Source: Parapristionchus giblindavisi (taxonomy: Eukaryota > Nematoda > Chromadorea > Rhabditida > Diplogasteridae). Taken from it: a stretch of 64,000 nucleotides of DNA. The notes below the pieces were generated by a model. It made no database searches and was not told the DNA's origin. It worked only from the letters and a program-made list of their open reading frames with translations. The stretch spans positions 310,001 through 374,000 of the forward strand of contig CALSFV010000034.1 in assembly GCA_943737045.1 (NCBI GenBank). The letters are read 5' to 3'. Numbering within the stretch: position 1 is the first letter of the stretch; the number at the start of each line of letters is the position of its first letter. The translations under genes and the position numbers were made by a program. Shown piece after piece: positions 47,101 to 57,016 of the stretch.

Positions 47101-47609
47101 TAAATTATCAAAATTACAAAAGTCGAATTTTGGAAAAACTATTCAGACACAACCAAAAAAAAGGTTACTATGGCATATTTTAGCCTCCCAAACAGGTAAG
47201 CGATCACTACTATAAACATAATTTTTAACTCTTTATTCATCGAGAAAAACGCCAGGCATGGTGGGACGTGGTGCGGCGCTACGCCGCGTGGAGCCTGTTG
47301 AAAAGGCTTACGTGCACCACTGTAGAGGTCAGAAATGTGAAAAGAAGCGATATAAAAGAGAAAAAATAAGGGAAAGATCCGAAATGTGGTTACCTCTGTG
47401 ATGTAGAATCGTCGACAGTCGAGCTGTCGCAAGGTTCTACACGTGAACTCCCCTTGTACGTCCATATGCTTGACAATTGCATTCGATACGTTCGCTGGCA
47501 ATCTTGTATTGAATGGAGGACATTGTTGATTGTGAAGAAGATGGGCAAGACGAGAGGTGGTAATATTGAAAAGGCTTATGCGAGTCGCCTCCGAAAAGAT
47601 ATCACCCAT
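32029..47609 (-). CDS. ZYG-11-like LRR/armadillo protein, 17 exons
   Basis: Exons 5'-3': 47609-47394, 46452-46359, 46314-46202, 46113-46030, 45760-45546, 44601-44435, 42302-42139, 38270-38137, 38000-37889, 36547-36438, 36375-36264, 36217-36133, 36022-35987, 35930-35833, 35637-35552, 32920-32761, 32157-32029; 704 aa, near the size of ZYG11/ZER1 proteins. Residues 1-72 are an N-terminal cap (LPANVSNAIVKHM). LRRs follow at 73-296 (LTNLEMLSLHGL, LEFIDLSECPLHC), then an armadillo-like helical region to the end (ACRQFVRFGLLKEAF, GTQAFALWTIDNV). The family supplies substrate receptors for CUL2 E3 ubiquitin ligases, recognising N-terminal glycine degrons and, in C. elegans, acting in meiosis and embryo polarity. 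The first ATG abuts TTTTCAG. Intron 1 and the introns at 44.4-42.3, 42.1-38.3 and 35.5-32.9 kb are filled with transposons. Exon 7 could end 36 bases earlier. Confidence 0.82.
33108..33565. mobile_element. MITE with CTCTGGCATTTCA...CTAGTA ends
   Basis: The ends are ACTCTGGCATTTCAGAACTA and GAATACTAGTTTTGAAATGG with CAGAGCG outside. It lies in the long intron between ZYG-11-like exons 15 and 16. Its duplicate is at 51384-51870. Related shorter copies lie at 40970-41163 and 41171-41930 (the latter split by a palindrome). Confidence 0.6.
33598..35525. mobile_element. Palindromic element with internal direct repeats
   Basis: Left and right halves mirror each other about a centre near 34600. The ends read ACACTCTATCTTAG and CTCAGATAGTGTTTT, with GGCTCCATGAG and CTCATGGAGCC inside. 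Each half also carries tandem blocks of about 290 bases (TTTGGGAGTGGGCGCATTCG and AACGAACGCTGGAATTG) at 33730-33900, 34030-34160 and 34320-34470. The duplicate (51901-51925) lacks it: AATTGTAAGT runs straight into TATATCTAAAAA, so insertion followed duplication. Confidence 0.75.
36586..37110. mobile_element. Single-arm relic of the GGCTCCATGAG palindrome family
   Basis: This matches one arm only of the palindrome at 53190-54345: ACAGGCTCCATGAGTAAAGT at 36638, and TAATCGGTCAATTTGGAAAT at 37045. It lies in the intron between ZYG-11-like exons 9 and 10. Loss of the second arm fits replication slippage or nuclease cleavage of a hairpin. Confidence 0.5.
37331..37400 (+). repeat. tRNA-like sequence
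   Basis: GTGGTATAGTGGTAAGAGCG is box A-like and GAGTTCGATTCTCCC is box B-like, with about 30 bases between. The anticodon arm is poorly paired and no acceptor stem closes, so it is read as a SINE head or tRNA relic. Confidence 0.4.
37425..37510. mobile_element. Fragment of GGTGCACGT palindrome
   Basis: GGTGCACGTATGCCTTCTC followed by GCGCCGCACCACGCCCCACC matches the left end of the element at 46819-47322. Only this end is present. Confidence 0.6.
37691..37801. mobile_element. TTAA MITE with a demonstrable empty site
   Basis: AGGAACACCCCAGGTTAATTT and AAATTAGCTTGGAGTGTGCAT are the inverted ends (first quoted end is 21 bases; core ACACCCC). TTAA precedes and follows. The duplicate unit near 54955-54970 reads GTTATTAATATATTG with a single TTAA and no insert. 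The centre is CAACAAAGAAAGC with mirrored ACTCTCTCGC. TTAA targets are typical of piggyBac-type transposition. Confidence 0.78.
38035..38127. repeat. (ATA)n(ATT)n microsatellite
   Basis: About seven ATA/AAT units followed by some twenty ATT units, self-complementary, inside the intron between ZYG-11-like exons 8 and 9. The equivalent place in the duplicate has an (AAT)n tract of about 120 bases. Confidence 0.9.
38823..39978. mobile_element. Nested palindromic element, family B
   Basis: The ends CAGTAGCAGCCAAAAGTCTT and complement are flanked by TA (38821-38822, 39979-39980). It splits the left arm of family A copy 2: the uninterrupted sequence ATTAGCATAAGTTTGAGC is seen in the right arm near 40404. 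The arms are about 290 bases (38850-39115 against 39400-39660) around an AT-rich centre. No transposase frame is visible. Confidence 0.8.
40055..40201 (+). pseudogene. Acidic ORF in loop of family A copy 2
   Basis: ATG to TAA, 48 codons: MLPIEEEVDVAEDASDAIY, then aromatic/acidic YNDFSEFFEG, then LDLNSFFDLNDQ-stop. Like the 3219-3422 frame, it occupies the unrepeated loop, is very acidic and ends in DQ. It is probably a transposase tail left after loss of the catalytic part; a real micro-protein is less likely. Confidence 0.35.
41171..41930. mobile_element. CTAGTA-type MITE split by a palindrome
   Basis: The outer ends CTCTGGTATTTTCAAACTAG and CTTGTTTGGAAATACCAGAG are inverse copies. The interior is interrupted at TA by the element 41284-41818. 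A shorter intact relative lies just before it at 40970-41163. Confidence 0.65.
41284..41818. mobile_element. Palindrome CAGCCCGGTCGTG, complete copy
   Basis: 535 bases with TA on both sides (41282-41283, 41819-41820) and ends CAGCCCGGTCGTGTTTAGTA and complement. The arms of about 240 bases are nearly identical around a centre near 41550. A truncated second copy lies at 46655-46816. No coding content. Confidence 0.85.
42935..43224 (+). pseudogene. Tc1-like transposase N-terminal fragment, left arm
   Basis: Overlapping frames give helix-turn-helix sequence, then GRPRKTIVTSDRQ, as in the bipartite DNA-binding domain of Tc1/Tc3 transposases. A stop after LTAMNLK cuts this arm off from the catalytic fragment in the loop (about 43250-43410). 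Not functional alone. Confidence 0.7.
43414..43757 (-). pseudogene. Tc1-like transposase N-terminal fragment, right arm
   Basis: Inverse copy of the left-arm fragment with few substitutions. It reads slightly further, to RELAEFHQFVANKTSKL, before a stop. It also contains GRPRKTIVTSDRQITRISKE. Confidence 0.7.
44939..45215. mobile_element. TTAA MITE, interrupted or expanded copy
   Basis: The left end GACACCCCAAGCTAATTTGA follows GATTAAAGC, and the GATCTGGCCTCACTCTC core is present. The right part is separated by about 150 bases of AT-rich sequence before a weak GAAACTCATGGTGTTAG end. It lies in the intron between ZYG-11-like exons 5 and 6. Confidence 0.45.
46655..46816. mobile_element. Truncated CAGCCCGGTCGTG palindrome
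   Basis: The left end and most of one arm match 41284-41818. The sequence stops where the GGTGCACGT element begins, and the right arm is missing. It is in intron 1 of the ZYG-11-like gene. Confidence 0.75.
46819..47322. mobile_element. GGTGCACGT palindrome, complete copy
   Basis: Ends CAGTGGTGCACGTAAGCC and complement, TA on both sides (46817-46818, 47323-47324), 504 bases. The arms include a GC-rich block (GCGCCGCACCACGCCCCACC) beside AT-rich sequence and meet at about 47070. It is inserted in intron 1 of the ZYG-11-like gene. A fragment of the same family is at 37425-37510. Confidence 0.85.
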
Positions 47610-48868
47610 CTGAAAATTTATTTGTTTGTTTTTAGCAAAAAAAAGGAAAATTTAATGCATGCTCATATAAAATATTATAATGGTCAGATGAGCTGCAATA
47701 TCTCTTAGTGAATCATATGCAAATTTGGAATATTTGGGGTTTATTGAAGTGGAATAAAGTATTAAATTGATGGATGAGTACTAAAAAATGTGAATAAACT
47801 GTTTTCTGCACATATAATAATAACATAATGAATCTTATGAGGAACACAACAATGTTTGCGCAAGTCCTTTCAACCTTTCAAGACATCATTCCTACAAACT
47901 ACAATAAAGTTTGCAGATATGTTACAGCCCCCACCCTATGCAGCAACTTTTACAATGAAATGTAGTAGTGAATAACGTATAGGCTTATGATGCTGGATAC
48001 AACAAATCTCTCTTCATACTCACAGTCTCTACACTGACGCTATCTCTGCGTCTCTACCCGTAACTTGAAGGGAAGGCCACTCCCTCAAATCACATATACC
48101 AATAGATACATTGGTAATAAGAGAGACAGGATAAAGGTCAGAAAGAGATGGAGAGAGGTCGAGAAAAGGTGAGGGCGTAGAGGGATATAGTGGAGTCTTC
48201 GGGACAAGGAGAACTGTATATTATGAATGCGAGGTAGTACCTCATCTTACACATTTTTAACCAGTTTTACTGATTCTCCATTTAACCAGTGATAAAGCAA
48301 TATCAAAACCTTGGCGTATTGTGGAGGTCTTATTGTTAGGGAACAGGCCTCTTAAAGGTGGAGACCCACGAATGTTCATGCAACCCCCTCACATCTCTCT
48401 TGCGCAAATGCAAAGTGATATGCGGGAAGTTAGCGCAACGAATCATACATCCCATAGCGCAGTGGTAAACGTTCAGAGTCGTTACCCATTTGTCGCAAGT
48501 TTAAATCCTATTGCCGAATTTCCTCAATTTTCAAAAAAGCGCGCCTTTCCCTGCACGGGCCTGATGGTTCATTCATGTTTCTAGCGATCGATAAGCTGAA
48601 TTATCATTAAAAAATAGTTTACGGTAGGTAGAATAACTTTTGCTACCTTTCTGTCTTCACAGTTTGTTTACGAAAATATTCGCGGGAGTCCACCTTTAAG
48701 CATTCTTCTATTTTTTCATTTCATATATATATGTTAAATTGGTACTTCAGTACGCCATATTCCGTGAATATGTATGAATTTATCGAAAATAATGAGTCGA
48801 ATATAATTTTATTAATTCAATAGCTAGTTATATTTTATTTATTCTTTTCGTTCATCATTGGTTATTAG
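47610..48868. other. Region upstream of the ZYG-11-like gene
   Basis: It is expected to hold that gene's promoter; no motif is recognised. It contains a SINE-like repeat (48380-48600) and, at 48215-48315, an inverse copy of 31250-31355. No coding exon seen. Confidence 0.5.
48380..48600 (+). repeat. tRNA-derived SINE-like repeat, copy 2
   Basis: TAGCGCAGTGGTAAACG, GCAAGTTTAAATCC and, further on, CCTGCACGGG and TTTCTAGCGATCGATAAG match the copy at 5590-5900 in order and spacing. Homology begins before the tRNA-like part, near ACGAATGTTCATGC. Confidence 0.5.
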
Positions 48869-49093
48869 ATAAATTTTTATTATCATTTTAAACACTATAA
48901 AAATATAAACAATCCTCTACATATTATGATTATCGATCTTTGCAAGATTCAAAACACGTGAAACGATTGATCGTATATATGGAGACGAAGTATTCGCAAG
49001 GATATATCCGAAAGTAGGAATGGCAGAATCCAAGGAGGGGAGCCTAAAATTAAATAATTGATAATCATTTGAATTCGTCCGTACTCGATATAA

Positions 49094-49266
49094 GAAAGGT
49101 TAGAATAAAAAGGTTGCCAAAAATCCATTCTCATTTTTGCACGCTCTTTCGTACTCTCTCGTCTGGCAGAGAAAATATAAGAAAAATGAGAGAGCATGCA
49201 AAAATCACAAGGCAAATTCACCATTTGATTTTTGGCAACCTTCTTATTATTATATAACCTTTCTTA
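49094..49266. mobile_element. AAGAAAGGTT-ended MITE, duplicate copy
   Basis: Positional equivalent of 31611-31790, with the inverted ends AAGAAAGGTTAGAATAAAAA and AACCTTCTTATTATTATATA. Confidence 0.6.
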
Positions 49267-49951
49267 ATAGAAATACGGTAAATTTTTTGTTCATTTTCAC
49301 TGAACAACAAGTATAACGAATGAATTAATGAAACATATAATATTATCACTTTTACCAAGATTCGCCCTTTGCTCCTAAACTGCCACGATACCCAAAACCC
49401 TCACCCGTATAAAAAAAAATCTTAGCGACGGCCATCCATTCCTTTATGTCATACTTTTTAATGTTACGTATTGCTTGATGGGACAACGAATAAGAATAAG
49501 AATAATAAGAAACACGCTTACCCGTTAATCCGTTTATACCCAGTCAACGAATAAACATTATCGATCGTCCATAACGCAAATGCTTGTGTGCCTACACGGT
49601 CATGCTTACCGAGAAACAAAATCAGCTCTGCCATCGATCTTAAACACTGTTTTTAGTATTATTAATTCCCCCCCCCCCTTTACAGAATTGGTTCCGTCGC
49701 AACTGTTCTTCCCTTGTTAGTAACAATTTGACACAGAACGAACTAATACGAGTGAGGTGAATAGACTTTTTGACTAATGTGGTCTTTAAAATAGAGTTCA
49801 TTAACATCAGATCTTTACGTTTGGAAGCTTAACTATGTAGGTGGTTTTAGTCATTCGTATTGTCTGTATAAAATGTACTTGCATAGGTGAATGACAAATT
49901 ATGTAAATACCGAGATAACGGGCGCCTGCACTCTCTCGCCTTATTCTTGAT

Positions 49952-50709
49952 TAGGGTGGCGAAAATGACTCATGATTATTCATTTTTGTGGCCTATAATG
50001 AGTGGCTCGCTTCTCTAGTGATTATTCATTCCAAGTGGCAGTTGACCGGTCTCCCCTGCGAATATTCGTTTTTTTTGCGAGTCGAGTGAGTCAAGAAAAA
50101 TTGGTGAAAGGAGGGCTGACAAGGGAAGCACAACTGGAAACGGAAACGATTCCGAAATTTACCTATATAGATGGATAGGGTTGGGTGGGAGATGTCCAAA
50201 AGTGGTTTCAAAAGTTGCACCGCTGAACTACTAATCGATATTTTCAATCGATATATATTTTTTTTAAAATCCAATTTTAGCCTAAAAATTTTTTCTCTTC
50301 TTTCAAAATGTTCTATTTTCATGTTAAAGCTCGGAAATGAGGAAAAAACAATGACAATGAAGTTGGGGAACTCGTAGGACATTTTAAACGTAAATGGGTA
50401 AAGAAATATCGATTGGAAATATCGATTAGTAGATCAGCGGTGCAACTTTTGAAACCACTTTTGGATATCTCCCACCCAACCCTATCCACCTACATAGGTA
50501 AATTTCGGAATCGTTTCCGTTTCCAGTTGTGCTTCCCTTGTGAGAGAGCGGTCTGACTCGCACTCGACTCGCTTTTTTTGACTCATTCACATTGACCTCT
50601 CCTCTAACAACTCATTCGCCGAGAGAGCGGTCGTAAGTGCCTCTCCCGTGAATACTCACTCTAGACCGCTAAAGTGGACGAATAATCATGAATCATTTTC
50701 GCCACCCTA
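49952..50709. mobile_element. hAT-like palindromic element with 8-bp target duplication
   Basis: The ends TAGGGTGGCGAAAATG and its complement are flanked by TTCTTGAT (49944-49951) and CTCTTGAG (50710-50717). The other duplication unit (about 32427-32434) has one CTCTTGAT and no insert. The arms also pair internally (GGGTTGGGTGGGAGAT against ATCTCCCACCCAACCC, about 50180 and 50475). No transposase is encoded. An 8-bp duplication with TAGGG-type ends is typical of hAT elements. Confidence 0.8.
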
Positions 50710-51383
50710 CTCTTGAGTACCTCTCCACTTCCTCACACCTAACCCGTCTGACTTTCGCCGCGTTTATTTGATATTTAAAAGAGTTTCTGAATTATTGAAA
50801 ATAAGAAATAGTCATGCGGACAAAGAAAACAAGTGACTTTTATACCCCCAATATCAACTCACGTATAATTCGTTACCATATATGAGAGATGAGGCCACGA
50901 GGAGATGACTGATAACTAAATAATATATTATATAATATATAATAATAATACGTTTACATAATCTTTCTGATATGTTTAATAATACTTTTATTTCCCAGCT
51001 TCCTTCCCACGTTAATCTTAATAGCAGATTAATATAACTAACCATTTTTGTTTCGTAAATGCCTTTCTTGTTGGATTCACTATTGAGAGCTTGGACGATA
51101 ACCTGCATTGCCATATAAGCAGCTTTGAATTCCTGTGAATCTTGATCACTGGGGAAACAACCTTCAGCAGTAGCCGTGTTTGGAGACTTAATGTCTCTGA
51201 ATTTATTTAATCATTTATTTGTGTTTATTTCTTTCTCGGTGCGAGATAGAATAGAAACCTGTACATATATGAAGTGTTGTGATAAATGCCATGTAATTTA
51301 TTTGACAAATGGTAAGACTAGGGTGGAAAATTTACATATGTTAAGAAATGTATATTTTAATTAATAAATTAATCAAAATAGCC

Positions 51384-51870
51384 ACATTCTGGCATTTCAA
51401 AACTAGTATTCTGCTTATCATTACCACTTGAAGTAGTGTACTTTAAGTCAGACATAGACATAGTCAGACATAGTTGTGTAAATACCGTAATACATCGTCA
51501 AGTGTTAATTGCCGTGTATTGTTCGTATAACATGTACTTGTATAATTTCCGTGCTACTAGCTGCTAAACGCAGAAATTTTCTATTGATCTAACCCCCTTT
51601 TTCCCTCCCTTCCCTCCTCGCTCTCTCTCTCTGATCAACGTGCTATCTCGCTTGGACTCTCTATCTCTCTCTAAACATAGAAGAAATGCATTGTGGCTGT
51701 GACTGGCTACTCTCGTACCAAATAAACAAGTGTACTTTATACGGCCAATAACTTATAGTAAGCTTCAAGTTATTGACGTACATTACATAATGTTCTTTGA
51801 CTTGTACTAAAATTCATGTAAACTTCAAGTAAGTAACGTATTTTAAGTAAAATGAAAGTTTTAAAATGAC
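51384..51870. mobile_element. CTAGTA-type MITE, duplicate copy
   Basis: Positional equivalent of 33108-33565, with ATTCTGGCATTTCAAAACTA on the left and a more eroded right end. Confidence 0.55.
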
Positions 51871-53189
51871 AGAGCTTGCTCGCTCCATTTAGTCAGTAGT
51901 TAATTGTAAGTGTATATCTAAAAATGGTGCAGGCTTACAATAAAGTTTCTATGGCCATACTCTGGAGAAACCGAGTATGCGTCGATGGATCGTAATAGGT
52001 AATGTTGTCGAGTAATCGAAGTACCTTCAATAAAAAAATTAAATCAGATTGCATTTTTATGAATTACAAAATTATAAAATTCCAATATCTTTCGCTGTAT
52101 TAATTTTAAAATTAAAAAAAATCTAATATCCCCCGCGGCTATTCTCCCATCTCCCCCCCCCTCCCCGTGCAAACGTTTCACGGTTTCGGACACATTTAAA
52201 TAATCCTAATACATACACAGAGTTTCGTTGTTACTTCCTTAAGCTGCACTCCTTTGAAGGCCTCCTTGAGCAGACCAAATCTCACGAACAGTCTACATGC
52301 GGTAGCCGAATCTTCTGAGAGAAGTTTGCATAATTTGTAATCCATACGATCCTTTCGTCTTTTTACACTTACGCATCAAGCTTGAGCTCCAAACTATATT
52401 TCGTTGTTCTATGATAATAATGTACAGAAAACAAAAAAAAAACATTTATTTATTTACTTATTTCTTTATCATACACCACAAGGGTGTTTCATCAAACATA
52501 ACTATGAATTCATTTGACTTACTTGTCAAGTGGAAAATTAACGTTGCTACAGTGCAGAATTTATTTCGGCTTTCTTCTTCATTTTCACTTTTGAGTAGTT
52601 CACGTCGTCCCTGAATATTTGTCCAAATTATGCGTTACTTATATTTCCCAATCAACCTTGGCAAACATCTTCGCATATCCTTTAAGGTTCATGTTATCTA
52701 ATATACTCCTAATATCGATATTTGAAAGCTTAGAAGCACATAATGATAATATTCTGAGAATAGGCCCTCTGAAAGAATAGAATTTTTTGAACACGAAGAA
52801 AAATAAATCTCTCACTATTGGTAACTCTGACCTCTGTTGAATGGAGTCACCTTTCATTATCCTGTCATGACCGACAACAAATATCCGATGAAAATCAATA
52901 GCCTTATATAATATTACATCATTGTCGAAGAGTGTCAGAAGCTTTAATTATTAATTAATTAAGAGAGACTATCTGAGTCAGTGAACATATTTTGATTATG
53001 GCTTGGCACTTGGAGAAAAACTGATATGAACCGATCAGGCAAATCATGCACAGTTGTAGTATGGGGTGGCATGATCTCGCATAAATTGTTCTAGGGTAAT
53101 TTTTCGTGTCAGGAATGATGAAACAAGTTGTTTTGTGCCATTCTGATTGTGAGCTGGAAAATGTATATTTTTTTTATTCACATATGAGT

Positions 53190-54345
53190 GATATTGACGA
53201 AAAATGAATTTTCCTGCTTTATGTGTGATTATTACAGGCTCCATGAGTGAAGTTCACTATTGTCCCGGCGATTTTCTTGATCAACGGACAACGAAGGCTG
53301 GAATTGTGAATTTTCGAAAAAAATTTCACATTTAATTAATTTTCACTATTTCACCATAACAAGCCTACAACTTTTTATTTGTTCAATCGCTTCTAAATAT
53401 TATAACGCATCTTAAGTTTGAAAATCATAATTTAAAAAATACATATTGGGTGGAAAATCGTTTTTATAACGAAAATCGTAATTATGGTGTGCACCTACAG
53501 TAATCCCTAATCGGTCAATTTGAAAATGTGGTAGTTTAGAACATATTTCACCGCTGTTCTTCACATGACTGAGGTATACGACTACTCCTCGTTTTCGGAG
53601 TGCACCTGCGCGGTACAGTGCGGATCAATATTCTATGATATTTTGGTTTTTCAGCAATAACTTTCTTCCCAGTCAACCGTTTCTCGTAATTTTTTAGTAT
53701 GTTTGTATCGATGATAGGTATAGTGATCCAAGTTTTATCGATAATGGATAACAAACAACGAAATAGTGATCAATTTACGAAAAATGTCAATTTTCAGCGA
53801 AATCAGCACCTGGGAATAGATGCACTCCGAAGACGAGGAGTTGTTATATACCTCAGTCATGTCAAGAACATCGATGAAATATGTTTAAAACTACCAAATT
53901 TCCAAATTGACCGATTAGGGATTACTGTAGGTGTAGACCATAATTACGATTTTCGTTATAAAAACGATTTTTTCAAATAAAAAGTTGTAGGCTTGTTATG
54001 GTGAAATAGTGAAAATAAATTACATGTGAAATTTTTTTGGAAAATTCCCATTTCCAGCCTTCGTTTACCGTTGATCAAAAAACTCACCTGGACAATAGTT
54101 TCTCAAAATTAGCTAAGGAATCGATTGCGTCCGCATCGATTGGATTCGAAATAAACTTTTTAGGGAACATCGCCAAACCGTTGTGTGTTCCCCCCCCCCC
54201 CCCCCCCCCCCCCGATGCTAATTTTCAATTGGAAGGAATTTCTAAGTACCAGTGAACTTCGCTCATGGAGCCTGTAATTATCATACATAAAACAGAAAAA
54301 TCCTTTTTTCGTCGATACCTAAAAATATCCCAGTTGTTGAATTCT
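53190..54345. mobile_element. GGCTCCATGAG palindrome, two-arm copy
   Basis: The left arm (TTACAGGCTCCATGAGTGAA at 53234) is mirrored at 54240-54300 (CATGGAGCCTGTAATTATCA). Inner edges pair as GAGGTATACGACTACTC against GAGTTGTTATATACCTC around 53575-53860. A homopolymer of 24 C (54190-54213) interrupts the right arm. The sister site in unit 1 (36586-37110) keeps one arm only. Confidence 0.65.
54190..54213. repeat. Poly-C run of 24
   Basis: An uninterrupted C homopolymer inside the right arm of the palindrome 53190-54345. Where the related element at 33740 reads GGGGGTGACC, here the tract has expanded. True length is likely uncertain from sequencing. Confidence 0.85.
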
Positions 54346-55210
54346 CTCAGATAGTGTTTTTTAGGAAGTGACTGACATCCATAGAAGGAATGAGAGAGAA
54401 CATGGGAACACTACTTTTGCGTGCGGAGTGTTTTGAATTATGGTTTTGTGCATTTTGAGGCACATCCCTACATTGATTGATCACCTCATGGACATTCCTT
54501 CCTTTCATTTCAATGTGTTCTTGGTCAAATGACAAATACTGGAAAGAAGTCGGTCGTGGTGAGAGTCTGCACCATATGAGTTGTCCTTTTCCCGGGAGTT
54601 ATATTTTACAAAGGTTGCGCTCACTTTAAGGTGTCCGTGGACATGATACAGCATCGTCTTCGTGCGTCTGGACTGTTTATATAGCTACGAGCAAAGATAT
54701 TTGCTTTTTACACGGTTGTCCGACATTTTCCGGAAAAATCTTCGTCGGGCGACCATTTGCCCGAATGTGGGCAAATTGTGCACACAAGTAATGTAAGTTG
54801 GCAAGCTGGCCTATATTTGAGCAAGTTTGCTCTCTGTGTTCCTAGAGCGCCAAGGCTCCTCGTGCAGCCGAAAACCCGGACAGCTTTCAGTTTTCCGGAG
54901 TGAAAATTGACAAGATCTTTGCCGTGTCCAGACACCTCACGTTCTACTCTGTTATTAATATATTGTAATCACTATTTCACCGAATTTTATTTATTTACGC
55001 TGTACTGTGTTTCTTGTAAAACGCATAAGATTTTTATATTATTGTTTAAATATAAAGATGTTAACCTCTATCTCATACTTTATAGATGATTCATCATTCC
55101 GTACAATTCCTCCCTTAACGTATCTCTCAATACACCTTCCCAAATATTCGCTCTTGATGTAACACATCCGGTCGAACCTGAAAAAAGTATTTAATTTAAA
55201 GGAAAGGCGA

Positions 55211-55334
<124 letters not shown>

Positions 55335-55752
55335 TATATTAATAAATTACATGAGCAAATTCTTCCATGACATGGTTGCCACATATTGTACGGACTTATC
55401 ATCTCTGTATCTTATGTTCATGAACTCGAAGATGCAAGCGAATCTATTTAATTCCTCCACAGAAAACTGCAGATCATGTTGCTGCAAACATATAACTTTG
55501 GTCATACCATATGAGGAGTATTGTTACTATTACGTCTCAAAGTAACCCTCTGGTGTTTCAGAAGTAGTAGTTTACCACTTTAAGTAGACTTGCAAGTCTA
55601 CTTCTAGTTAGACGTAAGTTTACGGCAAGTGGTGTATAATAATGTAATGTATTTCCTCAAATGTTCTTTCACTTGTAGTAAACTTCCAGTCAGTGACTTA
55701 ATTTAAGAGAGATGGCCGTTAAGAGTCGACCACCCCCCGGACGCTTGTGCTA

Positions 55753-57016
55753 TCAGGTTGGTTAGAAAGTCCGGTACATTTTGAGGGTGTTTTTGCTGCG
55801 ATGTCGCTGTTCGTGTAAACATCTGATCTAATTCCCCATAGGTGGGTTAGAGAGTGTGAACATCTCTTATTCTTTTTCACTTGGCCCACAAGTCAACAGC
55901 ATTGTCCACGAACAATGGCGGTTGTTTTACTTCCGTTAGTTTTCCACTTTGGTCATGACCTCATATTGCCCTAATTCTCAACGCTAAAAGAGAAGGCTTG
56001 GGAAAACCAAATCAACACCGTGTACGGCGAGAAGACCATTGTCCATCACATGCTGAGCAAATGGTACCAATTGTTCAAGAAGAAGGAGTGCGACCTCGAA
56101 GACCAGCCGAGGTCGGGTCGTCCCCTTGATCTGAATGTGGACCTTTTGCGGAGAACGTTGGAGAAGAGCCCATACCAGACCACCCGCGATATGGAGCAGG
56201 TACTTGGGGCATCCCATGCTACTATTGTTCTCGAATTGGAATCAGTCGGGAATACTAAAAAGTTTAGAAGAAGGCTATCCCATACCCTGACCGATTTCGA
56301 CCGTCAATGAGGGCCGACACGTCCTTGGAACTCCTCACCTCCCATCGCCGGTGCGAATGACTCGATCGAATCATGACTGGCGATGAGAAGTGGGTGATGT
56401 ATTCTAACGTTGAACTCAAGGGCATGTGACTCAGTTTCATCGTAACCCCAGACAACGTCCTTCATGCAGAAATTGATGGCAAAAAACAGGTGTGGTGGTT
56501 GTGGTGGTCGGTCCGTGGCATTGAGTATTGGGATCTACTAAAGCCTGGCAGCATCATCGACACCAATGTCTACATTTATCAACTACGTAGACTGAAATCT
56601 CATTTCGATTCCGCCTGGGGAAGTACAGCACAAATAACATTTCTGCATGACAACGCCAGAAAGTCTCCACGACAAAGAGCAAGAACGAGCTATCGTTGTA
56701 TGGCTGGTCCTTCCTACCCCACCCACCCTACAGCATGGACCTAGCTCCTTATGATTACCACCTATTCTCCGACCTTCAACGCCATCTCTATGAGCACGAC
56801 ATACAGAATGAGACCGACCTCATTCGCGACATCGCCCACTATTTTGGCTCTAAGTCCTCGGAGTGGTGGGCAAGTGGGGCCCTGGCCATGCAGGGGAGAT
56901 CTACGAAGGTCATCGCTGTTGATGGCCAATATCGATTGTCATTCGCTTGTCTATTACTGAGATGCACGATAAACAAGTTTGACCAAAAAATGTACCGGAC
57001 TTTCTAACCAACCTAA
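55753..57016 (+). mobile_element. Mariner element, recently inactivated
   Basis: The ends CAGGTTGGTTAGAAAGTCCG and complement are flanked by TA (55751-55752, 57017-57018); 1264 bases. The plus strand keeps most of a mariner transposase in a few frames: CDLEDQPRSGRPLDL, IMTGDEKWVMYSN, VWWLWWSVRGIEYWDLL, FLHDNARKS and PHPPYSMDLAPYDYHLF. All three catalytic Asp motifs of the D,D34D triad are visible. It is broken by frameshifts near 56290 and 56690 and a stop after ELKGM. Better preserved than the 8927-10201 element and a different subfamily. Confidence 0.9.

Noticed and set aside
47139..47393. Extension of the ZYG-11-like first exon past GAG into a longer frame
   Set aside because: A GTAACC donor follows GAG, the downstream residues run into a palindromic element, and exon 2 continues the family alignment in phase.
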